The notes beneath the pieces are model-generated. The model was not told the origin of the DNA. It saw only the letters and a list, made by a program, of their open reading frames with translations, and ran no database searches. Source: Volucribacter amazonae (GTDB taxonomy: Bacteria; Pseudomonadota; Gammaproteobacteria; Enterobacterales; Pasteurellaceae). From it: 64,000 nt of DNA. The stretch's first letter is position 1. The number at the start of each line of letters is the position of its first letter. The stretch covers positions 2,513,501 to 2,577,500 of the forward strand of contig NZ_LWID01000001.1 of assembly GCF_029783845.1 (NCBI RefSeq), in the 5' to 3' direction. Position numbers and translations under genes: made by a program. Of the stretch, positions 44,198-52,262 are shown piece by piece.

Positions 44198-45196
44198 GTG
44201 AAGTTAGATGAACTCGCAAAAATTGCGGGCGTATCAAGGACTACCGTAAGTTATGTGGTAAACGGTAAAGCAAAGGAATACCGCGTTAGTGATAAAACTA
44301 TTCAAAAAGTAACCGCACTTATTGAACAATATCAATATAAACCTAACGCCATTGCCGCAGGGTTAAGGGCAGGCAAGACAAATACCATAGGGTTAATTAT
44401 TCCTGATTTTGAAAATAGTAGTTATGCTAGAATAGCCAATGCGTTAGAAAACCGTTGTAGAGAACATGGTTATCAGTTAATTATTACTTGTTCTAACGAT
44501 AACCCTGCTAACGAAAAAGATTGTGCTAAAAATCTTTTTTTACGGAAAGTTGATGCGTTAATCGTTTCTACCTGTTTACCTAATCCGCAGGATTTTTATC
44601 CGCAAACAGCTAATAAAACGCCTATTGTTTATCTTGATCGTCCTAGTCAGGATACAGCAAGTTTAATGGTACTATCTGATGATGAACAAGATGCTTATCA
44701 TCTTGCACAAAATTTATTACAGTCCCATAAAAAAATGAATAATCTTTTATTTCTTGGGGCATTATCTGAACTACCAGTAAGTCAACAACGTCAAGAGGGT
44801 TTTACACGTTTAACGCAAGAATATGGCATCAATGCCAATCTTATCTATGCTGAGCAATTTAGCAAAGAAGCAGCCAGCCAAGCATTTCAAACTTGGATTG
44901 CTCAACATGGTATCCCTGATAGTATTTTTGTTACCTCATTAACCTTGTTACGCGGTATTTTTCTCGTTTTATTAAATAACTATCAAAGCATTCCTAAATC
45001 CATTCACATTGCGACCTTTGGTAACCATGAAATGCTTGATCTTATTCCTAATTTAGTGATTTGTGCCGAGCAGAACCATAGTAAAATTGTTGATACTCTA
45101 TGGCAATTAATTGACAAGAAGTTAAATAAGAAAAAAGCGTTACAAGTAGAGAATATTACTATTATTCCTCGTCATTTATTAGTGAGAAACACATAA
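44198..45196 (+). CDS. cra: Catabolite repressor/activator Cra (FruR), LacI family
   Basis: A 332-residue LacI-family regulator. The N-terminal helix-turn-helix MKLDELAKIAGVSRTTVSYV and hinge VNGKAKEYRVSDKTIQKV are nearly those of E. coli Cra, which senses fructose phosphates and controls glycolysis and gluconeogenesis. The sugar-binding domain follows (about 60-332) with GLIIPDFENSSYARIANALE. The start is GTG at 44198 with TAAGGAG upstream; an overlapping ATG at 44196 is out of frame. Ligand and targets in this organism are inferred. Confidence 0.88.
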   Translation: MKLDELAKIAGVSRTTVSYVVNGKAKEYRVSDKTIQKVTALIEQYQYKPNAIAAGLRAGKTNTIGLIIPDFENSSYARIANALENRCREHGYQLIITCSNDNPANEKDCAKNLFLRKVDALIVSTCLPNPQDFYPQTANKTPIVYLDRPSQDTASLMVLSDDEQDAYHLAQNLLQSHKKMNNLLFLGALSELPVSQQRQEGFTRLTQEYGINANLIYAEQFSKEAASQAFQTWIAQHGIPDSIFVTSLTLLRGIFLVLLNNYQSIPKSIHIATFGNHEMLDLIPNLVICAEQNHSKIVDTLWQLIDKKLNKKKALQVENITIIPRHLLVRNT

Positions 45197-45201
45197 TTTT
45201 T

Positions 45202-45236
45202 CCCTTTATGATACGGCTTATCATAAAGGGCGAGTT
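45202..45236. terminator. Bidirectional terminator between cra and dacB
   Basis: An 11-bp stem CCCTTTATGAT / ATCATAAAGGG (45202-45212 and 45220-45230) lies between the convergent genes, with TTTT before the left arm and GTTTTTA after the right arm. Confidence 0.8.
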
Positions 45237-45237
45237 T

Positions 45238-46665
45238 TTATTGACGATAAAGTTCATTATAAAGTTGATTTTCAAAACGGTTGAGTGGTGAACGTTGGGT
45301 TTTACTGTCTAATTCTCCCGTAGAATAACCATTGATAAATTGTACAAAAGCCACCGTTTCACCTCGAGCATTAGTCATAAATCCAGCAAGATTATAAACC
45401 CCTTTTAATGCCCCTGTTTTTGCTTTGATATTTTGTGCTAAAGGCGAAGCAAGCATAGAACCTCGCCCCCGTAATGTGCCGTCCACGCCAGCGGTGGGAA
45501 AGCTCTCTAGTAATTGTAATTGGTCTTCGTGAGTAATAATATAGTCTAATACCCTTAGCATATCTTGTGCTGAAATCAAATTATGACGTGATAAGCCTGA
45601 ACCATCGGCGATAACCGCGTTACCAAGTGGAATATTAGCTTTTGTTTGCAAAATTTGTTTCATCGCTAAACTGCCTAATTGGAAGGTCGCAGGGCGTTTA
45701 TAATAATGGTAAGCAATGGTTCTAAATAAAGCATCGGCAATTTGATTATCTGATTTTTTCATCATTTTCTTGATTAATTCAGATAAGGAAGCGGATTGAT
45801 GTTGTGCGAATAATTGCCCTTGTTGTGGATTAATCGCTTGCTGAACTTGACCTGTAAATGTAATACCTAATTGCTTTAATTGACGTTGTATTATCGCAAC
45901 ACCATAACTATCGGGATCTTGTACCGCAAAACTTAATCCAAAAGGCTTATTTTGTCGTCTAATACAGCCTTTGATTTGGTAACGATTATTGTCATGAACT
46001 ACGGCATCAAGCAAGCAATAATTTGCCTCTTTATTATCAACAATACGCACTTGCCCAAAGACTTGAACAGGAAAACTTGCTGGAACATTAAATTTGGCGA
46101 CTTCACCAACAGGGTAATTGGCATCTAAATTCACATAGAAACAATTGTTATCTAAATTAATTGCTGCGGGAGGAGCATTAAAACACATGGTTAAATCATT
46201 CCAAATCCAACCAGCTGCACGATCGTGGCTAGCAAAAATGGCAGTATCAATAATCAAATTACCATCAATTTTTTCAATACCTTGTTGCTTTAATTGAGCA
46301 AGTAATTGATATAGTTGTCCACTGGTTAAATCAGGATCGCCATTAAATTGAACCACCAAATTACCTTGTAACACGCCATTTTTTATTTTACCTTGCGTTA
46401 AAAGGCTAGTATTAAAACGGAATGAATCGGGTAAAAAAAGTTTTGCAGTCAGTGCGGTGAGAACTTTTTGTGTACTCGCTGGCAGCATAAATAAATCGGC
46501 ATGATATTGATCAATCATTTTATTTTGTGAAATATTTTTTGCAATAAAGGCGAGATTAGTCCCCACAGGAAGCTGTGAATTAAGAGATTTTGCTTCAGTA
46601 GCAAGAGCGAAAGGGGAGGATAGTAAGGTTGTTACAAATAAAGATAAGGTAAACAGCTTGTTCAT
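45238..46665 (-). CDS. dacB: D-alanyl-D-alanine carboxypeptidase/endopeptidase PBP4 (DacB)
   Basis: A periplasmic penicillin-binding protein that trims and opens peptidoglycan cross-links. The 475-residue protein has a signal peptide (1-22, ending FALA), the active-site serine in PASTQK (Ser64, Lys67), the SDN motif in MKKSDNQIADALF and the KTG box in IKAKTGALKG. I chose ATG 46665 because it begins the signal peptide; the longer frame from 46743 adds 26 residues unlike an export signal. It is divergent from greA. Confidence 0.92.
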   Translation of the reverse strand: MNKLFTLSLFVTTLLSSPFALATEAKSLNSQLPVGTNLAFIAKNISQNKMIDQYHADLFMLPASTQKVLTALTAKLFLPDSFRFNTSLLTQGKIKNGVLQGNLVVQFNGDPDLTSGQLYQLLAQLKQQGIEKIDGNLIIDTAIFASHDRAAGWIWNDLTMCFNAPPAAINLDNNCFYVNLDANYPVGEVAKFNVPASFPVQVFGQVRIVDNKEANYCLLDAVVHDNNRYQIKGCIRRQNKPFGLSFAVQDPDSYGVAIIQRQLKQLGITFTGQVQQAINPQQGQLFAQHQSASLSELIKKMMKKSDNQIADALFRTIAYHYYKRPATFQLGSLAMKQILQTKANIPLGNAVIADGSGLSRHNLISAQDMLRVLDYIITHEDQLQLLESFPTAGVDGTLRGRGSMLASPLAQNIKAKTGALKGVYNLAGFMTNARGETVAFVQFINGYSTGELDSKTQRSPLNRFENQLYNELYRQ

Positions 46666-46734
46666 TATGAATGATACGTCTAAAAAATCACGAGAAATTA
46701 TTATAGCATTGTTGATAAAAAAATGTGTTACAAT

Positions 46735-46815
46735 AATCGTCATATTGAGGTGGTTTAGATTAACCCGATAAAAACACTAAGCCTAGCTTTAGTTATAAAG
46801 CTAAGCTATTTTTTT
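46735..46815 (+). ncRNA. greA leader with intrinsic terminator (GraL-like)
   Basis: Between a promoter-like region (TTGTTG and CAATAA, about 46710-46736) and greA lies a stem TAGCTTTA / TAAAGCTA (46784-46791 and 46796-46803), extended by AGC / GCT, followed by ATTTTTTT at 46808-46815. A terminator inside the greA leader would release a short RNA of roughly 75 bases. E. coli has the same arrangement, GraL, made by premature termination upstream of greA. The 5' end here is estimated. Confidence 0.5.
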
Positions 46816-46837
46816 ATTCAATTTTTAAGGAGTAATG

Positions 46838-47314
46838 ATGAATCAGATTCCGATGACAGTACGTGGCGCTGAACAATTAAGAGAAGAACTTGATTTTTTA
46901 AAAACAGTAAGACGCCCTGAAATTATTAAGGCGATTGCTGAGGCAAGAGAACATGGGGATTTAAAAGAAAATGCGGAATATCATGCAGCTCGTGAACAAC
47001 AAGGATTTTGTGAGGGGCGTATTCAAGAAATTGAAGGAAAACTAGCGAACTGTCAAATTATTGATATTACTAAAATGACTAATAATGGTAAGGTTATTTT
47101 TGGCGCAACAGTGGTATTATTAAATACAGCTACAGAAGAAGAAATGACTTATCGTATCGTAGGTGATGATGAAGCAAATATCAAAGAGGGGCTTATTTCA
47201 GTAAATTCGCCAATAGCCAGAGGGCTTATTGGTAAAGAAGTTGATGATACCGTAAATATTGCCACTCCGGGCGGTAATGTTGAATTTGAAATTATTGAAG
47301 TGAATTATATTTAA
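46838..47314 (+). CDS. greA: Transcript-cleavage factor GreA
   Basis: GreA enters the secondary channel of backtracked RNA polymerase and stimulates RNA cleavage. The 158-residue protein has the N-terminal coiled coil (about 1-75) with the tip acidic pair in EAREHGDLKENAEYHAARE, and a C-terminal FKBP-like domain with GATVVLL and ISVNSPIARGLIGKEVDD. Two ATGs are adjacent; the second (46838) is better spaced from AAGGAG. The leader contains a terminator hairpin, suggesting feedback on transcription of the gene. Confidence 0.95.
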   Translation: MNQIPMTVRGAEQLREELDFLKTVRRPEIIKAIAEAREHGDLKENAEYHAAREQQGFCEGRIQEIEGKLANCQIIDITKMTNNGKVIFGATVVLLNTATEEEMTYRIVGDDEANIKEGLISVNSPIARGLIGKEVDDTVNIATPGGNVEFEIIEVNYI

Positions 47315-47321
47315 ACAAGTA

Positions 47322-47350
47322 AATAACCTGCAAATATGCAGGTTATTGTT
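47322..47350. terminator. Bidirectional terminator between greA and yhbY
   Basis: An 11-bp stem AATAACCTGCA / TGCAGGTTATT (47322-47332 and 47337-47347) with a four-base loop, T-rich to the right, between convergent genes. Confidence 0.8.
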
Positions 47351-47366
47351 TATTCTAAAGACTATA

Positions 47367-47663
47367 TTATTTACGTGGCAAAGTAATCTTTTTTTCCTCT
47401 GATGGGCGATAAAGCACTAAAATATGCCCAATAGTTTGTACCGCACAAGCCTGAGTTTCTCTCACAATCGCCTCAATAATTAATTGCTTGGTTTCACGAT
47501 CTGCCCCTGCAATTTTGACTTTGATTAATTCGTGATGGGAAAGGGCATTATCTATTTCCGCTAATACACCTTCCGTAAGCCCATGTCCGCCGAGCATAAC
47601 GACAGGATTTAAATGATGAGCTAATCCTTTTAAATATTGTTTTTGTTTTGTGGATAATTGCAT
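47367..47663 (-). CDS. yhbY: Ribosome-associated CRM-domain protein YhbY
   Basis: A 98-residue single CRM-domain protein that binds RNA and associates with pre-50S ribosomal particles in E. coli. The conserved MLGGHGLTEGVLAEIDNALS (about residues 20-38), with the GxxG loop, and the following HELIKVKIAG are clear. AAGGACAACATATT precedes the ATG. It is convergent with greA, a neighbour it often has in gammaproteobacteria. Confidence 0.92.
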   Translation of the reverse strand: MQLSTKQKQYLKGLAHHLNPVVMLGGHGLTEGVLAEIDNALSHHELIKVKIAGADRETKQLIIEAIVRETQACAVQTIGHILVLYRPSEEKKITLPRK

Positions 47664-47859
47664 AATATGTTGTCCTTGTTAATTCTAATCTGGCTATTTT
47701 AAAGCAATATCCATATCTTGCAATGACTAGATAAAAAAGAAAAGCAATTATTAGCGTTAAATGTCGCATATTTTGTCTTTAACTTTTAGCAATAAAATAA
47801 GATTTTATGTTACAATGTGAAAATTCTTTTTGTTTATATTTTTGGTGTCGGAGGAAGAG

Positions 47860-48498
47860 ATGACAACCGCAGCGAATAAACGCTCAGTAATGACCCTTTT
47901 TACAGATAATTCAGATATTTATTGTCATCAAGTAAAAATCGTTTTAGCAGAGAAAGGCGTTACCTATGAGGCGGAGGTTGTAGATCCGCAAGCCTTATCA
48001 GAAGATTTGATGGAATTAAATCCTTATGGAACCTTGCCTACTTTAGTTGATAGAGATTTAGTTTTATTTAATTCTCGTATTATTATGGAATATCTTGATG
48101 AACGTTTTCCTCACCCGCCATTAATGCCTGTTTATCCAGTGGCGAGAGGAAAATGCCGTTTATTAATGTTGCGTATTGAACAAGATTGGTATCCAACATT
48201 ATTCCTTGCAGAACGAGGCACTGACGAAGAGCGAGTCAAAGCATTAAAACAATTAAAAGAAGAAATTCTTGCTGTTGCTCCTATTTTTAGCCAAACCCCT
48301 TATTTTATGAGTGAAGAGTTTGGTTTAGTGGATTGCTATGTTGCGCCGTTATTATGGCGTATGCAACTACTTGGTGTAGAGTTTACGGGAGCAGGTAGCA
48401 AGGCGATTAAAGGTTATATGGCAAGAGTATTCGCACGAGATTCCTTTGAACAATCTTTAGGTAATGCCGTACCTAAAAATTTAATGGATGAAAAATAA
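47860..48498 (+). CDS. sspA: Stringent starvation protein A (SspA)
   Basis: A glutathione-transferase-fold protein that binds RNA polymerase and controls stationary-phase and acid-tolerance genes. From ATG 47860 (GGAGGAAGAG upstream) it has 212 residues starting MTTAANKRSVMTLF, with the conserved surface stretch ERFPHPPLMPVYPVARGK and DCYVAPLLWR. The longer frame from 47830 covers the ribosome site and is rejected. The stop overlaps sspB. Confidence 0.95.
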   Translation: MTTAANKRSVMTLFTDNSDIYCHQVKIVLAEKGVTYEAEVVDPQALSEDLMELNPYGTLPTLVDRDLVLFNSRIIMEYLDERFPHPPLMPVYPVARGKCRLLMLRIEQDWYPTLFLAERGTDEERVKALKQLKEEILAVAPIFSQTPYFMSEEFGLVDCYVAPLLWRMQLLGVEFTGAGSKAIKGYMARVFARDSFEQSLGNAVPKNLMDEK

Positions 48499-48968
48499 TG
48501 GAACAATCAGGATTATTACCTAAACGTCCTTATTTATTAAAGGCCTATTTTGATTGGCTAGTAGATAATGATTTAACCCCTTATTTGGTTGTTGATGCCA
48601 CATATCCCCATGTGAAAGTCCCTACGGAATATGTAAAAGATGGGCAAATCGTGCTAAATTTATCCGTCAATGCCACAGGGAATTTGCAAATAAATTCGGA
48701 TTTTATTCAATTTAATGCACGTTTTCGTGGAATTCCGCAAGAAATTTATATTCCTATGGGGGCGGCATTGGCGATTTATGCTAGAGAAAATGGCGATGGT
48801 GTGATGTTTGAATATGAGCCTGCTTATGCGATTAATGCGTTATCGCAGGATCAGCCTACGGATTTTATGAATGTCGTGGAGAATAAAGACAAGCATACTA
48901 ATAATGCAAAATCTCAAGCGAAATCTGTTGATAAGAAATCAACTTCTCATTTACGCATTGTAAAATAA
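48498..48968 (+). CDS. sspB: ClpXP adaptor SspB
   Basis: SspB delivers ssrA-tagged proteins to the ClpXP protease. The 156-residue protein has the substrate-binding fold in residues 1-115 (KRPYLLKAYFDWLVDNDLTP, FNARFRGIPQEIYIPMGA and IYARENGDGVMFE). A flexible linker follows, then the C-terminal ClpX-binding tail SHLRIVK. ATG 48498 overlaps the sspA TAA. An uptake-signal hairpin follows. Confidence 0.95.
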   Translation: MEQSGLLPKRPYLLKAYFDWLVDNDLTPYLVVDATYPHVKVPTEYVKDGQIVLNLSVNATGNLQINSDFIQFNARFRGIPQEIYIPMGAALAIYARENGDGVMFEYEPAYAINALSQDQPTDFMNVVENKDKHTNNAKSQAKSVDKKSTSHLRIVK

Positions 48969-48978
48969 TTGAAAAATA

Positions 48979-49026
48979 GACCGCACTTTTATGCTTTGTT
49001 TACTCTTGGAAAGTACGGTCTTTTTT
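48979..49026 (+). terminator. Uptake-signal hairpin terminator after sspAB
   Basis: GACCGCACTTT (48979-48989) pairs with AAAGTACGGTC (49010-49020), one mismatch within the stem, followed by TTTTTT. The left arm is an exact uptake signal and the right arm is one base off. Confidence 0.8.
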
Positions 49027-49072
49027 GTTAGAGTTTTTAATCCCTTTTATTTATGAACATTAGGAAGAAATT

Positions 49073-49900
49073 ATGTCAAATTTACAACAAATTATTGAAA
49101 CCGCTTTTGAAAAACGTGCTGAAATTACGCCAAAAACCGTAGATGCGGAATTAAAATCAGCTATTAATGAAGTAATTGCGGGATTAGATTCTGGAAAATA
49201 TCGTGTTGCTGAAAAAATAAATGGTGAATGGGTTGTTCATCAATGGTTGAAAAAAGCGGTATTATTGTCTTTCCGTATCAATGATAATCAGTTAGTGGCG
49301 GGTGCTGAAACTAATTATTACGATAAAGTCCCAATGAAATTCGCAAATTATGATGAAGCTCGTTTTCAACAAGAAGGTTTTCGTGTTGTACCTCCAGCAG
49401 CGGTTCGTCAAGGGGCGTTTATCGCAAAAAATACTGTACTTATGCCGTCTTATGTTAATATCGGTGCTTATGTTGATGAAGGGACAATGGTTGATACTTG
49501 GGCTACTGTAGGTTCTTGTGCACAAATTGGTAAAAATGTGCATTTATCTGGTGGTGTTGGCATTGGAGGCGTGTTAGAGCCTTTACAAGCAAATCCGACA
49601 ATTATTGAAGATAACTGCTTTATTGGCGCTCGTTCAGAAATCGTTGAGGGCGTAATCGTTGAAGAGGGTTCTGTTATTTCTATGGGCGTATTTATTGGTC
49701 AATCTACCAAGATTTATGATCGTGAAACAGGCGAAATCCACTATGGTCGTGTACCTGCTGGATCAGTGGTTGTATCTGGTAGCTTACCTTCTAAATGCGG
49801 TAAATATAGCTTATATGCGGCAGTCATTGTCAAAAAAGTTGATGAAAAAACACGCGGAAAAGTAGGTATTAACGAATTATTACGTTCTATTGACGAATAA
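49073..49900 (+). CDS. dapD: Tetrahydrodipicolinate N-succinyltransferase DapD
   Basis: DapD succinylates tetrahydrodipicolinate in lysine and diaminopimelate synthesis, supplying peptidoglycan. The 275-residue protein has an N-terminal helical domain and a left-handed beta-helix of hexapeptide repeats (about 105-240), with VLMPSYVNIGAYVDEGTMVD, VHLSGGVGIGGVLEP and CFIGARSEIVEGV. Length and motifs are standard. GGAAGAAATT precedes the ATG. It is transcribed alone. Confidence 0.96.
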   Translation: MSNLQQIIETAFEKRAEITPKTVDAELKSAINEVIAGLDSGKYRVAEKINGEWVVHQWLKKAVLLSFRINDNQLVAGAETNYYDKVPMKFANYDEARFQQEGFRVVPPAAVRQGAFIAKNTVLMPSYVNIGAYVDEGTMVDTWATVGSCAQIGKNVHLSGGVGIGGVLEPLQANPTIIEDNCFIGARSEIVEGVIVEEGSVISMGVFIGQSTKIYDRETGEIHYGRVPAGSVVVSGSLPSKCGKYSLYAAVIVKKVDEKTRGKVGINELLRSIDE

Positions 49901-50002
49901 TATTAACCTAACTTCTTCTATTTTATGTTACAATCCGTTGGCTTAGGAAATTTACACTAAGCTAACGATAAAATCTCTATATCACTATATTTAGGAGTAA
50001 TT

Positions 50003-50569
50003 ATGAAAAAGTCAGTATTGGCTACTTTAGTATTAAGTGCAACAGTTGCGTTGGCAGCTTGTAACGATGAAAAAGTAAACCAAGCAGCGGATAAAGTCAA
50101 AGAAGCTGCTGTTGAAGTAAAAGATGTTACCGTAGAGAAAGCCACTGAAGCAAAAGATGCGGTAGTAGAAAAAGCAACCGAAGCGAAAGATGCTGTTGTG
50201 AGCAAATATAATGAAGTAAAAGATTCTGTATCTGATAAAGCAGATGATGCACAAAAAGCAACGGAACAGAAAACAGATGAAGTTCAACAAAAAGCTGAAG
50301 AGTTAAAAACAGATACAGAGCAAAAAGCCGATGAAGTAAAATCTTCAGTAAGCGAAAAAGTTGATGCTGTTGAAGATAAAACTGAAGAATTAAAACAAGA
50401 TGTAGCGGATAAAGCTAAAGAAGTGAAAGCTGATGCACAAGAAACGTTTGATAAAGCAGAAGATAAAGCGGCAGAATTAAAAGAAGCTGCGGCGAATAAA
50501 CTTGACGCTGCCGCCGATGCGGTTTCTGAAAAAGCAGATGAATTAAAAGAAGCTGTTGAGTCTAAATAA
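50003..50569 (+). CDS. Repetitive LEA/apolipoprotein-like lipoprotein
   Basis: A 188-residue predicted lipoprotein. The signal MKKSVLATLVLSATVALAAC gives a lipidated cysteine at residue 20. The rest is a low-complexity amphipathic helix of degenerate 11-residue-type repeats (EKATEAKDAVV occurs twice nearly intact; then AEELKTDTEQKADEVKSSVSEK and similar units), almost free of aromatic residues and rich in K, E, D and A. This pattern resembles late-embryogenesis-abundant proteins and apolipoproteins. Function is unknown; a periplasmic spacer, envelope stress protein or lipid-associated helix are possibilities. AGGAGTAATT precedes the ATG and a strong terminator follows. Confidence 0.75.
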   Translation: MKKSVLATLVLSATVALAACNDEKVNQAADKVKEAAVEVKDVTVEKATEAKDAVVEKATEAKDAVVSKYNEVKDSVSDKADDAQKATEQKTDEVQQKAEELKTDTEQKADEVKSSVSEKVDAVEDKTEELKQDVADKAKEVKADAQETFDKAEDKAAELKEAAANKLDAAADAVSEKADELKEAVESK

Positions 50570-50587
50570 TTAAATTTGTTTTATATG

Positions 50588-50617
50588 AAAAACCATCGAT
50601 TTATCGATGGTTTTTTT
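50588..50617 (+). terminator. Terminator after the repetitive lipoprotein
   Basis: AACCATCGA / TCGATGGTT stem (50591-50599 and 50604-50612) with a short loop and a T7 tail. Confidence 0.88.
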
Positions 50618-50678
50618 ATGTTTGAAAGTCTGAAATATTGGTGGTATAAGAAAATTTTCTAAAATTCCACCGCACTTT

Positions 50679-50710
50679 TATAGTCGTTTTATTAAAAATG
50701 GGACAACTAA
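50679..50710. repeat. Collapsed TATAGTCGTT palindromic repeat
   Basis: TATAGTCGTTTTATTAAAAA is followed by TGGGACAACTAA. Both ends of the repeat appear to be present with the interior removed, leaving about 32 bases between the lipoprotein terminator and putP. Confidence 0.45.
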
Positions 50711-50715
50711 GTGTA

Positions 50716-50742
50716 CGTATCCCCCTTAATAAGGGGGATACG
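50716..50742 (-). terminator. Hairpin after putP
   Basis: A perfect 12-bp stem CGTATCCCCCTT / AAGGGGGATACG (50716-50727 and 50731-50742) lies just past the putP stop. It lacks a strong T-tract, so it may stabilise the mRNA end rather than terminate alone. Confidence 0.6.
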
Positions 50743-50748
50743 GATTTA

Positions 50749-52248
50749 TTAGCATTTACGATTAAATTCATTTAATGCTTGATCAAATTTTTCCGCAACA
50801 TCAGGATTAACAGGCGATAATGCAGAAGAGGTTAGCGTAATAAAGGAACAAACTAAAAAGCCCGGAATAATTTCATAGAGTTTGGCGAGATCTGTCCAAC
50901 CTAGATATTTCATTAATGGCGACCAAATTACCACCGTTACAGCCCCAGAGAGCATACCCCATAAAGCCGCATTAGAACTAATGTTGCGGTTAAATAATGA
51001 AAGAATTACCACTGGTCCAAAAGCTGCACCAAACCCTGCCCAAGCATAAGATACTAAGCTCATCACTTTTGATTCTGGATCTTGAGCAATGACAATCGCA
51101 ATAATAGCGATAACGAGAACCATAATGCGACCAACCCAAACTAACTCTAAACTTGAAGCGGTTTTGCGTAAAAAACCTTTGTAGAAATCTTCAGTAATCG
51201 CAGCGGAACACATTAATAATTGGGCAGAGAGGGTACTCATAATTGCCGCCAAAATAGCTGATAATACAATCCCTACAATCCAAGGATTAAATAAGATTTT
51301 TGATAACTCAATAAAAATAGATTCGGCATTAGCAAGCGGAATGTGATTAACGCTGAAATAGGCTAAACCAAAATACCCCACAGCCACAGCACCGCCTAAA
51401 CATAAAAACATCCAAGTAATACCAATACGGCGAGCTTGGTTTAGCGATTGTACGGTGTCAGCCGCCATAAAGCGAGCTAAAATGTGTGGTTGCCCAAAAT
51501 AGCCTAAGCCCCAAGCCAAGGCAGAAATAACGCCGATGCCTGAAACATTGTGTAACCAATTAGAGTAAGGGATTTGGGTAATAGCTGATTTTGCTTCTAA
51601 TGCAAGGGTAATATCATTCCAGCTTAAATGAATTAATACCATTACTGGAGCAAGAAGCAAGGCAAAGATCATTAAAGTGGCTTGAATAGTATCGCTCCAA
51701 GATACCGCTAAATAACCACCGATAAAAGTATAAGCAATGGTAGCAAATGCTCCTAACCAAAGGGCAGTAGTATAATCTAACCCCAGTAAGCCTTGGAATA
51801 ATTTCGCCCCAGCTACCACACCAGAAGCACAATAAATGGTAAAGAAAAATAAAATAATGGCTGATGAAATAATTTTTAAGGCTTTTTTCTGATAAGGAAA
51901 GCGTTGGGCAAAAAATTCTGGCAAAGTAAGGGCATTGTTGTAGGTTTCGGTGAAGATCCGTAACCGTCCCGCCACGATGCGATAATTAAAATAAGCCCCT
52001 ATGGTTAAGCCAATAGCAATCCAAGCCTCAGATAAACCTGATAAGAAAATGGCACCGGGTAACCCCATTAATAGCCAACCTGACATATCGGACGCTCCTG
52101 CCGACATTGCGGTAACGAAACTGCCCATTTTTCGCCCGCCCAGAATATAATCATCAAAATTCTGGGTGGAGCGATAGGCATAGATCCCTATGGCTAAAAT
52201 AACAACGAGGTATAAACCAAAAGTAATGTAGATTTGATAGTTTTGCAT
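50749..52248 (-). CDS. putP: Sodium/proline symporter PutP
   Basis: A 499-residue inner-membrane symporter of the SSS family with about thirteen hydrophobic segments. SAGASDMSGWLLMGLPGAIF (about residues 50-70) holds the Na+ and proline site of PutP, and FGQPHILARFMA is a family signature. GGGGAAGTTT precedes the ATG. It lies 14 bases downstream of putA, so import and breakdown of proline are made together, unlike the divergent put genes of enteric bacteria. Confidence 0.94.
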   Translation of the reverse strand: MQNYQIYITFGLYLVVILAIGIYAYRSTQNFDDYILGGRKMGSFVTAMSAGASDMSGWLLMGLPGAIFLSGLSEAWIAIGLTIGAYFNYRIVAGRLRIFTETYNNALTLPEFFAQRFPYQKKALKIISSAIILFFFTIYCASGVVAGAKLFQGLLGLDYTTALWLGAFATIAYTFIGGYLAVSWSDTIQATLMIFALLLAPVMVLIHLSWNDITLALEAKSAITQIPYSNWLHNVSGIGVISALAWGLGYFGQPHILARFMAADTVQSLNQARRIGITWMFLCLGGAVAVGYFGLAYFSVNHIPLANAESIFIELSKILFNPWIVGIVLSAILAAIMSTLSAQLLMCSAAITEDFYKGFLRKTASSLELVWVGRIMVLVIAIIAIVIAQDPESKVMSLVSYAWAGFGAAFGPVVILSLFNRNISSNAALWGMLSGAVTVVIWSPLMKYLGWTDLAKLYEIIPGFLVCSFITLTSSALSPVNPDVAEKFDQALNEFNRKC

Positions 52249-52262
52249 AAACTTCCCCTTTT

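Noticed and set aside
50033..50290. Minus-strand frames opposite the repetitive lipoprotein
   Set aside because: Shadows of the repeat: regular codon use in the lipoprotein keeps the opposite strand open.
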